DNA of 64,000 nucleotides. It comes from Bacteroidales bacterium (lineage in GTDB: Bacteria; Bacteroidota; Bacteroidia; Bacteroidales; Salinivirgaceae). Of the stretch, positions 1 to 8,725 are shown piece after piece. Positions within the stretch are counted from its first letter, which is position 1; each line of letters opens with the position of its first letter. Below the pieces are notes generated by a model. The model was not told the DNA's origin. It saw only the letters and a list, made by a program, of their open reading frames with translations, and ran no database searches. The translations under genes and the position numbers were made by a program. The DNA is taken from contig JAAYQU010000001.1 of assembly GCA_012519055.1 (NCBI GenBank), positions 1 through 64,000 of the forward strand, given 5' to 3'.

Positions 1-877
1 AAATGCAGAAATAACATTAGAAGCCAATCCCGATGATTTAAACACACGATATCTTAAAGAATTAGCGCGAACTTCTGTAAATAGATTAAGCATAGGTGTA
101 CAATCTCTTAATTCATACTATTTGAAGCTAATGCACAGAAGACACAACGAAGAGCAAGCCATTTCAAGTATTAACCATGCCAGAAGATTTGGGTTTGATA
201 ACATTAGCGTTGATATCATATATGGAATCCCCGGATTGACAATTAAGGAACTTAATTCTACTTTAGACAAGCTAAACAGGGCGAACATACAACACCTTTC
301 TGCATACCACATTACATATGAAGAAAATACCGTATTCGATAATCTTAAAAACAAAGGTTTAATTATTCCAATATCCGATAACGAAAGTTATGAGCAATAT
401 ATGGCAATAATTGAGTGGGCAAAGTCAAACGATTTTATTCATTATGAAATTTCAAACTTTGGCAAGAAAAGTTTTTTCTCTAAACACAACTCAAACTACT
501 GGGATCAAGTGCCTTACTTAGGAGTTGGTGCCGCTGCCCACTCGTATAATGTTCACAGCCGCAGGTGGAATATTGATAATATACATGAATACGTGAGGTA
601 TGCCGAGAAAGGTGGACAGATATATAAAGAGGAGCAACTTTCAACAACTGACAGATATAATGAACTGTTATTAACATCATTACGTACAGCCCACGGAATA
701 GACCTTGAAAAGGTAAAAAACGAATTTGGAGAAGATAAGGCTCAGCTTATTCTTTCATTTGCAGAACGTTATGAAAAATCGGGGTATATGGTTTTGGAAG
801 AAAATTCGGCAATACTCACAGAAAGAGGTTTTTTTATTTCCGATAGAATTATTAGCGATATGTTTGTTGACAAATAA
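1..877 (+). CDS. hemW: HemW-like radical SAM protein, C-terminal part (cut by left edge)
   Basis: The reading frame is open from the left edge (first full codon at base 2) to the stop at 875-877, so the start and the radical SAM CxxxCxxC loop lie outside. The visible part begins AEITLEANPDD and continues with RLSIGVQS, both typical of the HemW/coproporphyrinogen-oxidase-like core. Further on come DIIYGIPG and YLGVGAAAHSY, a HemW signature, and a C-terminal winged-helix-like tail. HemW binds heme and is regarded as a heme chaperone rather than a true HemN oxidase; that is family knowledge. An internal TTG at 122 could be mistaken for a start, but the upstream codons match the family, so the gene extends beyond the window. 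Confidence 0.9.
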   Translation, partial: NAEITLEANPDDLNTRYLKELARTSVNRLSIGVQSLNSYYLKLMHRRHNEEQAISSINHARRFGFDNISVDIIYGIPGLTIKELNSTLDKLNRANIQHLSAYHITYEENTVFDNLKNKGLIIPISDNESYEQYMAIIEWAKSNDFIHYEISNFGKKSFFSKHNSNYWDQVPYLGVGAAAHSYNVHSRRWNIDNIHEYVRYAEKGGQIYKEEQLSTTDRYNELLLTSLRTAHGIDLEKVKNEFGEDKAQLILSFAERYEKSGYMVLEENSAILTERGFFISDRIISDMFVDK

Positions 878-948
878 AGAATTGACTAAAACGTTATTCT
901 AACAAAGTTCTAAAATTCAACTATTTCATAGAAATTAGCAAGCAGATT

Positions 949-1368
949 ATGAAGCGTTATTTGTTAATTATTTTTACAACAGTTGCTCTTCTATTAGGAT
1001 ATACGAGTGATATATTTTCACAATCAAATCACACTGATTTACAGGATATTGACTTCTTTAATCTCTTGGTATCCACACCAAATTCAGTTATTTTGGATGT
1101 TCAGACTGCGAAAGAGTTTAAAAAATGTCATATCGCTAATGCTATTAGTGCCCCCCAAAAAAAAATATTGCTTAAAATTTGCGATACATTGAGCATAGAG
1201 AGTGATATTTTTATCTACTGTTTTCATGGGGAGAGAAGCCTGTTTTGTCAAACACTGCTCGATAGTTTGGGGTTTATAAATGTCCACAATCTCAAAAATG
1301 GCTTAGACCCTGCATTACAAAATCCAATCATGAACCAATACAAATCTTTAATCTATTTTAAGGAATAA
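949..1368 (+). CDS. Secreted rhodanese-like domain protein
   Basis: This 139-residue protein has a hydrophobic N-terminal signal sequence (about residues 1-24, ending near FSQS) followed by a single rhodanese fold. The conserved parts visible are VILDVQTAKEFKKCHI (the VxDVR-E-HI region) and the active-site loop YCFHGERS, whose Cys is kept. A six-residue loop of this kind is typical of sulfurtransferase-type rhodaneses. It probably acts in the periplasm, but its sulfur donor and acceptor cannot be told. It lies 71 nt after hemW on the same strand. The product starts at an ATG; no strong ribosome binding site is seen. Confidence 0.8.
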   Translation: MKRYLLIIFTTVALLLGYTSDIFSQSNHTDLQDIDFFNLLVSTPNSVILDVQTAKEFKKCHIANAISAPQKKILLKICDTLSIESDIFIYCFHGERSLFCQTLLDSLGFINVHNLKNGLDPALQNPIMNQYKSLIYFKE

Positions 1369-1430
1369 CCTCCTAAGTTCTCCAAACTATCTCAACAATT
1401 GAAATTACTCATATACAATAATATATAGGT

Positions 1431-1438
1431 TATATTTG
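1431..1438 (+). promoter_or_regulatory. Possible -7 promoter box (TATATTTG)
   Basis: TATATTTG fits the Bacteroidota TAnnTTTG box and lies 80 nt upstream of the gene starting at 1518. No TTTG at -33 with the usual spacing is present, so the call is weak. Confidence 0.35.
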
Positions 1439-1517
1439 TTTTATATTAGCGAATGTTTTATATTCGTTTGGTAAAACTGATAGCAAAAAGCAGATCTCAC
1501 GATAAACGTAAAATGAT

Positions 1518-2981
1518 ATGAAACAAATACAAATTTCTCTGATTCTCGTACTTATTTCAACAATAAGTACATTTGGACAAAATTTTCAAACCATAAGTTC
1601 CGACCGGATAGCTTTTTTTGAGAATGAGTACAACAACGTCAAAGCTGTTCGGATTGACTCTGTAAAGTATCAAAACGATTCTCTGTTATACCCTTTTACT
1701 ACCATACAACAATTGGATTATGATTGCTTCTCTCCACTTGAAGCTTCATGGATTGGGAAAAGCGTGATAATAAAAGATAATGGGCTAAATGGGTTCATTA
1801 ATAAAATGGGAGATACTATATCTATAAAAACCGATGCTAATTTGGGAGATACATGGATTGCCTACGCACTACAAGATTCTCTTACAATCGAAGCATCTGT
1901 AGTAAGCTATGATACGTTGACATTCATAGGAATTACCGACTCCGTAAAAACAATTAATTTTCAGGTTTATGACAAAAATATGAACCTGTTGGATTGGGAA
2001 CTAAACAATATGAACATACGGATAAGTAAGTATCACGGATTTGTTACAACATTTGATTTCTATCTGTTTCCAAATTTGCAATTTGATTATCCATACGAAA
2101 CACTTGAAGAGTATAATTTAATTGGATTATCAAATCCCAAGGCTGGTATTAGTAACCTTACTTGGTTCGAAGTTAACGATTTTCAAGTAGGTGACGAATT
2201 GCATATTTTAGATGAATCGAGTTGTTGGAATTTCGATGGATACGGTTCAGCCACAACAAGTAAAGCAAATTATAAATACTTGGAACGCACAGATTATTCT
2301 GACTCAATTGTTTATCGATATTCACGAAAACAGAGTATTCATACGGTTTGGACCGATAGTTCTGATTTTAAATACTATAACGACACTTTAACAACGACAA
2401 TAAAGCCCAATCCACTATTTGATAAACTTCCCGGAGAACCTATCATTTATGAAAACGAAACATATAATTATTATATGACAAACGGGTCTCACTTGTCTAA
2501 AACAGATGCAGGAGGAACTGAAAGATATTGGTTTGATGATAATTATTGTTGGAACGCGGCTCTTGTTGACGGATGCTTAAGAGATGACAAATATATTAAA
2601 GGACTTGATGGTCCGTATTATTCCTGCACACAATCGTTTTGTCTTGGTGGTGCAGAACGAAAATTAGCTTACTATAACAAAGGAGGGGTCACATGGGGCA
2701 ATCCTCTTACAATAACAGGGATTTCAGATGCTTCAATATCAAGGGATATTACAATTTTCCCAAATCCAGCTAAAAATCAAATAACAGTCAATATTTCTGA
2801 TGGCAATTATCAGGATTTGCAAATCTTTATTTATGATATTCAAGGGAAATTGCAGAAAATAGAGTGTTTAGAATCAAACAATTCAACTATTAATATTTCA
2901 AATTTAGATTTAGGGGTTTATATCTTAAAAATATCTGATAATGAAAGAGTTTTAAAAATAGATAGATTAATAGTTGAATAA
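1518..2981 (+). CDS. Secreted protein with type IX sorting domain, function unknown
   Basis: The protein has 487 residues. A clear signal peptide (MKQIQISLILVLISTISTFGQ) is followed by about 390 residues that I do not recognise, containing scattered Cys pairs (for example around LDESSCW and DDNYCWNAALVDGC). The last 80 residues form a type IX secretion C-terminal sorting domain: ITIFPNPAKNQITVNI, then IYDIQGKLQ and LGVYILKIS. This predicts passage through the outer membrane by the Por/type IX system and attachment or release at the surface. It is first of three secreted-protein genes in a row (to 4500). No enzymatic motif was found. Confidence 0.75.
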   Translation: MKQIQISLILVLISTISTFGQNFQTISSDRIAFFENEYNNVKAVRIDSVKYQNDSLLYPFTTIQQLDYDCFSPLEASWIGKSVIIKDNGLNGFINKMGDTISIKTDANLGDTWIAYALQDSLTIEASVVSYDTLTFIGITDSVKTINFQVYDKNMNLLDWELNNMNIRISKYHGFVTTFDFYLFPNLQFDYPYETLEEYNLIGLSNPKAGISNLTWFEVNDFQVGDELHILDESSCWNFDGYGSATTSKANYKYLERTDYSDSIVYRYSRKQSIHTVWTDSSDFKYYNDTLTTTIKPNPLFDKLPGEPIIYENETYNYYMTNGSHLSKTDAGGTERYWFDDNYCWNAALVDGCLRDDKYIKGLDGPYYSCTQSFCLGGAERKLAYYNKGGVTWGNPLTITGISDASISRDITIFPNPAKNQITVNISDGNYQDLQIFIYDIQGKLQKIECLESNNSTINISNLDLGVYILKISDNERVLKIDRLIVE

Positions 2982-3038
2982 TATGGGGGCTTAACCAAAT
3001 CCATTTAGCGACAATTCTGACAGCTAACTGCGTTGCCG

Positions 3039-3713
3039 ATGAGAAAACTTGTTAAAATATTACCTATAGTTCTTTCCCTATTTACAACAAATTCATTCGG
3101 ACAAACCGATAAGAATCTGATTTTCAATTTTCAAACAGATACATTAAAAGTTGAATCCAGTGATAAAGATGTCGCTGAACCAGAATTGTATTTCCCTATG
3201 GCAACACGGATTGACTCAAACAGGTGCATAGGACTAAGTTTATTCCGCAACAGGTGGTACTCAGAACACCTGCGAGCTATGAATGAACCAATATTGTATA
3301 ATGGGGTGCAGCAAAAAAAGGTATTTCGTTTTACATGGCTAAGGACATTCCACAACCCAATCATCATCAGAATTGAGAATAAAAATGATTCTATCAGTTT
3401 ATTTTATAAAATGACTAATGGAGATGGTGAATATGAACCAGGAAAAATAATAATTGACAAAAGAAAACAATTGACTATAAACGATTGGAACAAATTTATC
3501 CAGTTAGTAATCTTTTGCAATTTCTGGACAACAATGCCATGTGAAGAATTCTTAGTAGGATTAGATGGTTCTCGATGGATTTTAGAGGGAGCAACCGATA
3601 AATATTATCAGTTAATAGACGAATGGTCTCCAGATGAGGGGGCATACTATGATTGTTGCAATTTCCTTATTGAATTGACTGATTTAGAGTTTGAGGAGAA
3701 CGAGAAATATTAA
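3039..3713 (+). CDS. Secreted hypothetical protein
   Basis: This protein of about 224 residues has an N-terminal signal peptide (MRKLVKILPIVLSLFTTNSFGQ). I place the start at the ATG at 3039, because the alternative TTG at 3033 adds only two residues before the basic signal-peptide start. The mature part is acidic with a conserved-looking stretch DGSRWILEGATDKYY followed by WSPDEGAYYDCC. I associate that pattern with uncharacterised Bacteroidota proteins, but I cannot name a function. It starts 57 nt after the preceding gene and 19 nt separate it from the next. Confidence 0.6.
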   Translation: MRKLVKILPIVLSLFTTNSFGQTDKNLIFNFQTDTLKVESSDKDVAEPELYFPMATRIDSNRCIGLSLFRNRWYSEHLRAMNEPILYNGVQQKKVFRFTWLRTFHNPIIIRIENKNDSISLFYKMTNGDGEYEPGKIIIDKRKQLTINDWNKFIQLVIFCNFWTTMPCEEFLVGLDGSRWILEGATDKYYQLIDEWSPDEGAYYDCCNFLIELTDLEFEENEKY

Positions 3714-3732
3714 TTAATTCGGCGCATAACTT

Positions 3733-4500
3733 ATGAACAAAATACTTTTGTCAATACTTACAATCCTTCTGACTTTAACAGCCAAAAGCCAATCCATTGA
3801 TTTGGAAACAGAAAGATTTAATGGTGTTAAAAGACTTGAAGTGAGGTCATTTAATGGTTGTGTTAAAAAGGGGTACCGCGCAGTATATATATTTAACAAC
3901 AAAGGAGAAGCGATTGAATCATCAAATTTTTTCAGAAGAAAACTTTTATCAAAATATGAATACAAGTATAATGAAAAAGGTTTGCTAATCGAGAAAACTC
4001 AAGTATTCGATATAAATAATAGAAACAAAAATATAACAACTAAATTTATTTATGAATTTGATGAACAAGAAAGAATGATTTCTAAATCAAAGTATTTTGG
4101 ACCATGGGTATCAGTGGAAAACTTTCAAACCTTTAATAACAAAGGGCTTCCAACCACAATTATTAGGACATTTAATAATGATACTACAACAATTCTAAAA
4201 GAGTATGATACATTTGGGAATGAATGCAAAATTCAAAAAGTTGAAAATGATTCTATAATAACTCTCGAAGAAAAAAGATATAATGCTAATGGGGATATAT
4301 CTTACAGTATTATTCCAGACTTAGTTGGGAAAGATGAGGCAGGACTTGCCATATTTATCGGTGGAAACAGGTTTTCAGCAATAGAAGAGTACGAATATGT
4401 TTACGACAGCATGAATCTTTGGACTGAAAAATATGTTCTATTTGATAACCAAAAATTATTAATTGAAAAAAGAAAATACATATTATTCCCTAATCGCTAA
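3733..4500 (+). CDS. Secreted protein with YD/RHS-like repeats
   Basis: This 255-residue protein has a signal peptide (MNKILLSILTILLTLTAKSQS). The body carries short repeats of the form YxYNEKGLLIEK, YEFDEQERMISKS, FNNKGLPTTI, YDTFGNECKIQK and YNANGDIS. These resemble the tyrosine/Asp-Gly repeats of RHS/YD-repeat proteins and build beta-strand-rich structures. No toxin or lipobox is seen. It probably sits in the periplasm or outer membrane; its role is unknown. Confidence 0.6.
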   Translation: MNKILLSILTILLTLTAKSQSIDLETERFNGVKRLEVRSFNGCVKKGYRAVYIFNNKGEAIESSNFFRRKLLSKYEYKYNEKGLLIEKTQVFDINNRNKNITTKFIYEFDEQERMISKSKYFGPWVSVENFQTFNNKGLPTTIIRTFNNDTTTILKEYDTFGNECKIQKVENDSIITLEEKRYNANGDISYSIIPDLVGKDEAGLAIFIGGNRFSAIEEYEYVYDSMNLWTEKYVLFDNQKLLIEKRKYILFPNR

Positions 4501-4538
4501 CATAATAGGGTAGAATACATTTACTACATAATCACAAC

Positions 4539-6803
4539 ATGAAAACAGTTCACTACTATTTCATACTGATTGCTCTTATAATCATATCTTCTTGTCAAGG
4601 CAATAAGCTAAAAGATAATGCAAACTCAACAGATACTGTTCAGTTAATTCCATTACCCAATAAAATTAAAGTTGGTCAAGATTCGCTCAATATAACATCT
4701 GGTTTGAAACTCAATTTTGCGGAACTTAATCCTGAAATAGAAAACAATCTGACAACTTACTTGAAATCCACTACGCTGAACATTTCAGAATCGGGAATAG
4801 ACGTTAGGTTTTTATTAAACAATTCGCAAAACTCAACTACGCCGGACGAATCTTACAAATTGATTGTCAATAAAAAAGGAATTGAAATAAGTGCGGAAAC
4901 TGAAGTAGGACTATTCTATGCCATTCAAACACTTATCCAACTAACCGAGCAAAATCCTGACAGATTGCCATTTATCGAGATAGAAGACAGCCCACGTTTT
5001 GCATATCGAGGTGCGCATATAGATGTTTCGCGACATTTCTTCTCACTCGATTTTCTAAAAAAGCAAATCGATATGATGGCACATTACAAGCTCAACTATT
5101 TTCATTGGCACCTAACTGACGGACCGGGTTGGCGAATAGAAATAAAACAGTATCCCGAATTGACAAATATCGCTGCATGGCGCACACATTCGCTTTGGAA
5201 AGAGTGGTGGGCTTCTGAAAGGAAATATGCAAATGAAAGTGCCCCAAATGCTTATGGTGGCTATTACACGCAAGAAGAGGCAAGAGAGCTGGTCGAATAC
5301 GCCTCAAAAAGACATATCACAATTATACCCGAAATAGAGATGCCGGGACATTCGGAGGAGGTTCTTGCGGTATATCCACATCTATCATGCACAGAAAAAC
5401 CATATACAAGCAGTGAGTATTGTATTGGCAATGAGGAGACTTTTGTTTTCTTAGAAAATGTTTTAAGTGAGATTATAGACGTTTTCCCGTCCGCTCATAT
5501 TCATATTGGCGGAGATGAAGCAAGTAAAGAGCATTGGAAAAAGTGTCGCAAATGTCAGGAACGCATTAAGAATGAGGGTTTAAAAGATGAAGCCGAACTG
5601 CAAAGCTATCTAATCAGACGAATAGAAAAATATCTGCACTCTAAAGGTAGAAAGCTTATTGGTTGGGATGAAATCTTAGAGGGCGGATTAGAAAAAAGTG
5701 CGATAGTGATGAATTGGCGCAGTGAAAATATTGGAATTGAGGCTGCACAAGCAGGACACAAAGTTATTTTGACACCAGGTAAATATACCTATTTCAATGG
5801 CTATCAAGCCTCGCCCGATAAAGAGCCTGAAGCTATGGGTAGTTTCTTGCCATTGGAAAATGTTTACGCCTACAACCCTGTACTCGACAGCCTTTCAGCC
5901 GAATATATAGGTAATATATGGGGCGTTCAGTCGTGTCTGTGGGCAGAATATATTCCTACCGAAGATCTTGCGGAATATATGCTCTATCCACGCTTGTTGG
6001 CACTTGCCGAAGTAGCTTGGACAAACCCGCAAAACAAATCTTGGGAGTCGTTCAAACGGCGTGTTAATCTATCTATCCCGATATTGCAACAGAAAGGTTA
6101 TAACACTTTTACCTTGAGCAAAGAGCCTAACGTTTTTATGGAAAACGATTCTGTCAATAAAGCGATATCCGTTACTTTAACATCTGAGATATATCCTGTA
6201 GAAATACGCTACACAACTGATGGTTCGGCTGTTACAAGCAAATCGTTGTTGTATGAAAATCCGATTTTGGTAAGAGATTCGACAAAACTAAAAACTCAAC
6301 TCTTTAGAAACGGAAAACCTTTGGGCGAGGTTTTAGAGAAACGGGTTGATTATCACAAAGCTATCGGGAAACGGATTGAATATCTCAACCCATACAATAG
6401 GTACTACCCTGCAAGTGGAGAAAAGAGTTTGATTGATGGACTTTTCGGCGGAATCTCGTATGGTGATGGCTTTTGGCAAGGCTTTATAAAAACAGGTTTC
6501 GATGTGATTATCGATTTAGGTGAAACGGATTTGCTTCGTCATACACGTATCAATTTTTTACAAAATGGAAGTGTTGAAATTTGGCTACCAAAAGATATTA
6601 CTATTTCACTCTCTAATGAAAGAGACGGAGATTTTGAAACAGTTGCCACATTCAGTAACAGCGTGATAGACAATAGACCTGGCACATTCGTCAAATCGTT
6701 TGAATGGAACGGCTCTCAACAGGCACGGTTCGTCCGTATTACTGCAACCATAAATCCCTTAGTTCGTGGATGGATTTTTGCTGATGAGATTGTTGTGTGG
6801 TAA
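4539..6803 (+). CDS. GH20 beta-N-acetylhexosaminidase lipoprotein
   Basis: This 754-residue protein starts with a lipoprotein signal whose lipobox is ISSC (Cys at about residue 19). An N-terminal hexosaminidase domain 2 (residues about 35-150) leads into the GH20 barrel: RGAHIDVSRHFF, YKLNYFHWHLTDGPGWR, IIPEIEMPGHS and the catalytic Asp-Glu pair in HIGGDEASKEHW, then GWDEILEGGL and WGVQSCLWAEY. A chitobiase-type C-terminal part and an F5/8-type-C-like beta domain follow (about 530-754). The enzyme should release terminal GlcNAc/GalNAc from glycans at the cell surface or in the periplasm. The length and the domain order agree with Bacteroidota enzymes of this family. Confidence 0.93.
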   Translation: MKTVHYYFILIALIIISSCQGNKLKDNANSTDTVQLIPLPNKIKVGQDSLNITSGLKLNFAELNPEIENNLTTYLKSTTLNISESGIDVRFLLNNSQNSTTPDESYKLIVNKKGIEISAETEVGLFYAIQTLIQLTEQNPDRLPFIEIEDSPRFAYRGAHIDVSRHFFSLDFLKKQIDMMAHYKLNYFHWHLTDGPGWRIEIKQYPELTNIAAWRTHSLWKEWWASERKYANESAPNAYGGYYTQEEARELVEYASKRHITIIPEIEMPGHSEEVLAVYPHLSCTEKPYTSSEYCIGNEETFVFLENVLSEIIDVFPSAHIHIGGDEASKEHWKKCRKCQERIKNEGLKDEAELQSYLIRRIEKYLHSKGRKLIGWDEILEGGLEKSAIVMNWRSENIGIEAAQAGHKVILTPGKYTYFNGYQASPDKEPEAMGSFLPLENVYAYNPVLDSLSAEYIGNIWGVQSCLWAEYIPTEDLAEYMLYPRLLALAEVAWTNPQNKSWESFKRRVNLSIPILQQKGYNTFTLSKEPNVFMENDSVNKAISVTLTSEIYPVEIRYTTDGSAVTSKSLLYENPILVRDSTKLKTQLFRNGKPLGEVLEKRVDYHKAIGKRIEYLNPYNRYYPASGEKSLIDGLFGGISYGDGFWQGFIKTGFDVIIDLGETDLLRHTRINFLQNGSVEIWLPKDITISLSNERDGDFETVATFSNSVIDNRPGTFVKSFEWNGSQQARFVRITATINPLVRGWIFADEIVVW

Positions 6804-6850
6804 TGCTCGTATTCGTTTAATAAATATTTATTCACTTTTTATTCACTTGG

Positions 6851-6917
6851 TTCCCACCACTTTCAAATAACAAGCTAAATCAATAAATTCATCAACGACA
6901 ACTGTTCTGGTCATTTG
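6851..6917 (-). pseudogene. Remnant duplicate of the rsmA 3' end
   Basis: Read on the minus strand this stretch encodes VDEFIDLACYL-KVVGTK-stop, matching the true RsmA end VDEFIDLACYL-REVQSWVK-stop. Thirty-four bases (6863-6896) are identical to 8752-8785. The homology extends a few codons further towards the mtnN stop, with mismatches and a 1-nt deletion. The fragment touches the mtnN stop codon at 6911-6913. It has no start of its own and is a leftover of duplication or insertion at the end of rsmA. Confidence 0.8.
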
Positions 6918-7678
6918 AATTGTTGATAAAACATCTTGATTATTTCAAGTGAATATTTACTGGAAACATTTTTAATGAAAGAAGTGAAATCTAATTCAGC
7001 TTTTTCGTCCGCAGTATCAGAAATTGCTCTTATTATCGTGAAAGGAATTTCATATTCATAACAAACTTGGGCTACTGCTGCCCCTTCCATTTCCACACAC
7101 AAAACTGAAGGCAAAACATTTAGGAGAGCATGTTTGTCATTGCTATTTGAAAAAAATTTGTCTCCGCTTGCTATATCCCCAATAAATAGTTTAGGCTCCC
7201 GAATTCCAAAGTGGTTTAACTCTTCTCTGCTAATTACTTTTTCTAAATGTTTTTTATCAAAAAGTTCATTAATTATTTTTTCAGCAATACTTAAATTTTC
7301 TTTACGACACTCAAAGAAGGAAACACCAAGCAATGGAATTTCAAATTGTTCTATTAATGGTCTGCCATCCATATCGTGCTGAAACAACTTCTTACCAATC
7401 ACAATATCTCCAATGCGCAATTCTGAATTAATTGCTCCGGCAACTCCAGTAAAAATAAGTTCCGTAATTTCGAACTTTAGTATGAGAGTTGTCACGGTAG
7501 TTGCAGCAGCAACCTTTCCCCAGCGTGAAAATACAACTATAGTTTTGATATTGTTCAATAATCCAACATAGTATTTTCTGCCACCAAGTTCTACTTCTTG
7601 CTTTTCTGATAGCAATTCCGTGATACTATTGATTTCCTCGGGCATTGCTCCCATAATTCCAATTGTTTTCTTACTCAT
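6911..7678 (-). CDS. mtnN: 5'-methylthioadenosine/S-adenosylhomocysteine nucleosidase
   Basis: The protein has 255 residues and belongs to the PNP/UDP phosphorylase-type nucleosidases. It opens with GIMGAMPEEI, containing the catalytic Glu. It also has FTGVAGAINSELRIGDIVI, the ribose-binding motif VEMEGAAVAQVC and the catalytic Asp region RAISDTADE, which are hallmarks of MtnN. It cleaves the adenine from MTA and SAH, recycling by-products of methylation and polyamine synthesis. The gene lies between two copies of the rsmA 3' end, so it may be a late arrival here. A somewhat longer middle segment (residues 100-165) than in E. coli MtnN leaves some room for a related nucleosidase. Confidence 0.85.
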   Translation of the reverse strand: MSKKTIGIMGAMPEEINSITELLSEKQEVELGGRKYYVGLLNNIKTIVVFSRWGKVAAATTVTTLILKFEITELIFTGVAGAINSELRIGDIVIGKKLFQHDMDGRPLIEQFEIPLLGVSFFECRKENLSIAEKIINELFDKKHLEKVISREELNHFGIREPKLFIGDIASGDKFFSNSNDKHALLNVLPSVLCVEMEGAAVAQVCYEYEIPFTIIRAISDTADEKAELDFTSFIKNVSSKYSLEIIKMFYQQFK

Positions 7679-7887
7679 TTTTTTAGCAGTCTATTTGATT
7701 TGATGCGTATTAGTTTGAAGTTAGCACTGTCATATAAGGTTTGCCGATTGCGTACAAGTATATGCAAATGTGGGCGATTGCGGACTGCGTTCTTGTCCAC
7801 CGTTGTTGAAGTTGAAGCGGGAGAAAATGCCCAAAAAACCACAGAAACCCTTATTTGCTATACCGTGTGTTAGCGTGCGTAATTCAT
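7679..7887. other. Intergenic stretch with GC-richer, repeat-like sequence
   Basis: These 209 bases between mtnN and the next minus-strand gene have no ORF. The part 7730-7880 is richer in G and C than its surroundings and ends in GTTAGCGTGC (7869-7878), whose exact inverse stands at 8560-8569. It looks like a mobile-cassette or interspersed-repeat border, but the identity is not known. Confidence 0.4.
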
Positions 7888-8538
7888 TTATAATCTATAT
7901 TTTAAATTCATTATTAACATTGGGAACCATTTACTTTTTATGTCTTTAAATCCCATGCCTGGAATAAAATTACCATAACTATACAAATCTAAATACTTAT
8001 CAGTCGGGAATGAAAGTTGAAAGTCAATATTTGTTTTTAATCGACTCGTTATCTTAAATTCGTATCCAAGTGACGAACTAAATCCAAATAAATAAACTGT
8101 ATGTTCGATCTCGTCCGCATAGGAATATGGTCTTGGATCAATCGGTGATAAATAAAATCCTTTCTCATGGACAATTGAATTTGTCATAAATAATCCAAAA
8201 TGAAAGAAATTTTGTTTTTCAAAGTCCTTTCTGAAATTTAAATATCCTCCAAGTTTTAAATATCCACCTGACTGTTTGTCAATCTCATACCCATCATACA
8301 GTTTAATGTGTGGTGTTAAAAACATTCCAATCAAGTCGTAGTTTTCATTATATCCAAATGCGTATCCAATATCCACAATCGGAGTCAATAATGGTTTATA
8401 ATCAATCGAATAATTTAAGTTAATCGTTGAAGTTGGTAATTGTAAAATATTCAATCCTATAAATTGGTTTTTATCAATTTGTCCATATAATTTTAGTCCA
8501 ATTAAGATTATCAATATTGTTAAAATCCTTTTTGTCAT
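7888..8538 (-). CDS. Putative outer-membrane beta-barrel protein
   Basis: This 216-residue protein has a signal peptide (MTKRILTILIILIGLKLYGQ). The rest shows alternating aromatic/hydrophobic strands such as GGYLKLGGYLNFRKDF, GFSSSLGYEFKITSRL and a C-terminal strand MLIMNLKYRL ending in a bulky residue, as in small outer-membrane barrels. No family is recognised. The gene is flanked by the 10-bp inverted pair GTTAGCGTGC (7869-7878) and GCACGCTAAC (8560-8569). It sits inside the segment bounded by duplicated rsmA ends. Confidence 0.6.
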   Translation of the reverse strand: MTKRILTILIILIGLKLYGQIDKNQFIGLNILQLPTSTINLNYSIDYKPLLTPIVDIGYAFGYNENYDLIGMFLTPHIKLYDGYEIDKQSGGYLKLGGYLNFRKDFEKQNFFHFGLFMTNSIVHEKGFYLSPIDPRPYSYADEIEHTVYLFGFSSSLGYEFKITSRLKTNIDFQLSFPTDKYLDLYSYGNFIPGMGFKDIKSKWFPMLIMNLKYRL

Positions 8539-8648
8539 GTTTCAGGGTTTTTATTTTATGCACGCTAACGTATAATTTACTAAACAAAGTTAAACATTCG
8601 TATATTGTTTTTTATTTCATTAATACAATCGGTCAAATGTAATAAATA

Positions 8649-8724
8649 ATACCTATTGGACAGCTAATATAGTCAAATCTGCGCTTTCGCTATTTTGGGC
8701 TATGTGTCTATTAAATCAATATTT
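8649..8724. repeat. Interspersed structured repeat, family B, copy 1 (degenerate)
   Basis: The stretch from ATACCTATTGGACAGC to AATATTTATC aligns almost base for base with 42220-42297. It shares the order ATTGGACAGCTA, ATAGTC, CGCT-TCGCT, TTTTGG-CTATGT and TCT-TAA. This copy abuts the rsmA stop codon. Its inner stem is only partly kept. Confidence 0.65.
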
Positions 8725-8725
8725 A

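Noticed and set aside
7679-7887. Integron attC site between mtnN and the outer-membrane-like gene
   Set aside because: The border motifs CGCTAAC and GTTAGCG do not fit RYYYAAC/GTTRRRY, and no paired R'/R'' set closes a stem inside the gap; no integrase is in the window.
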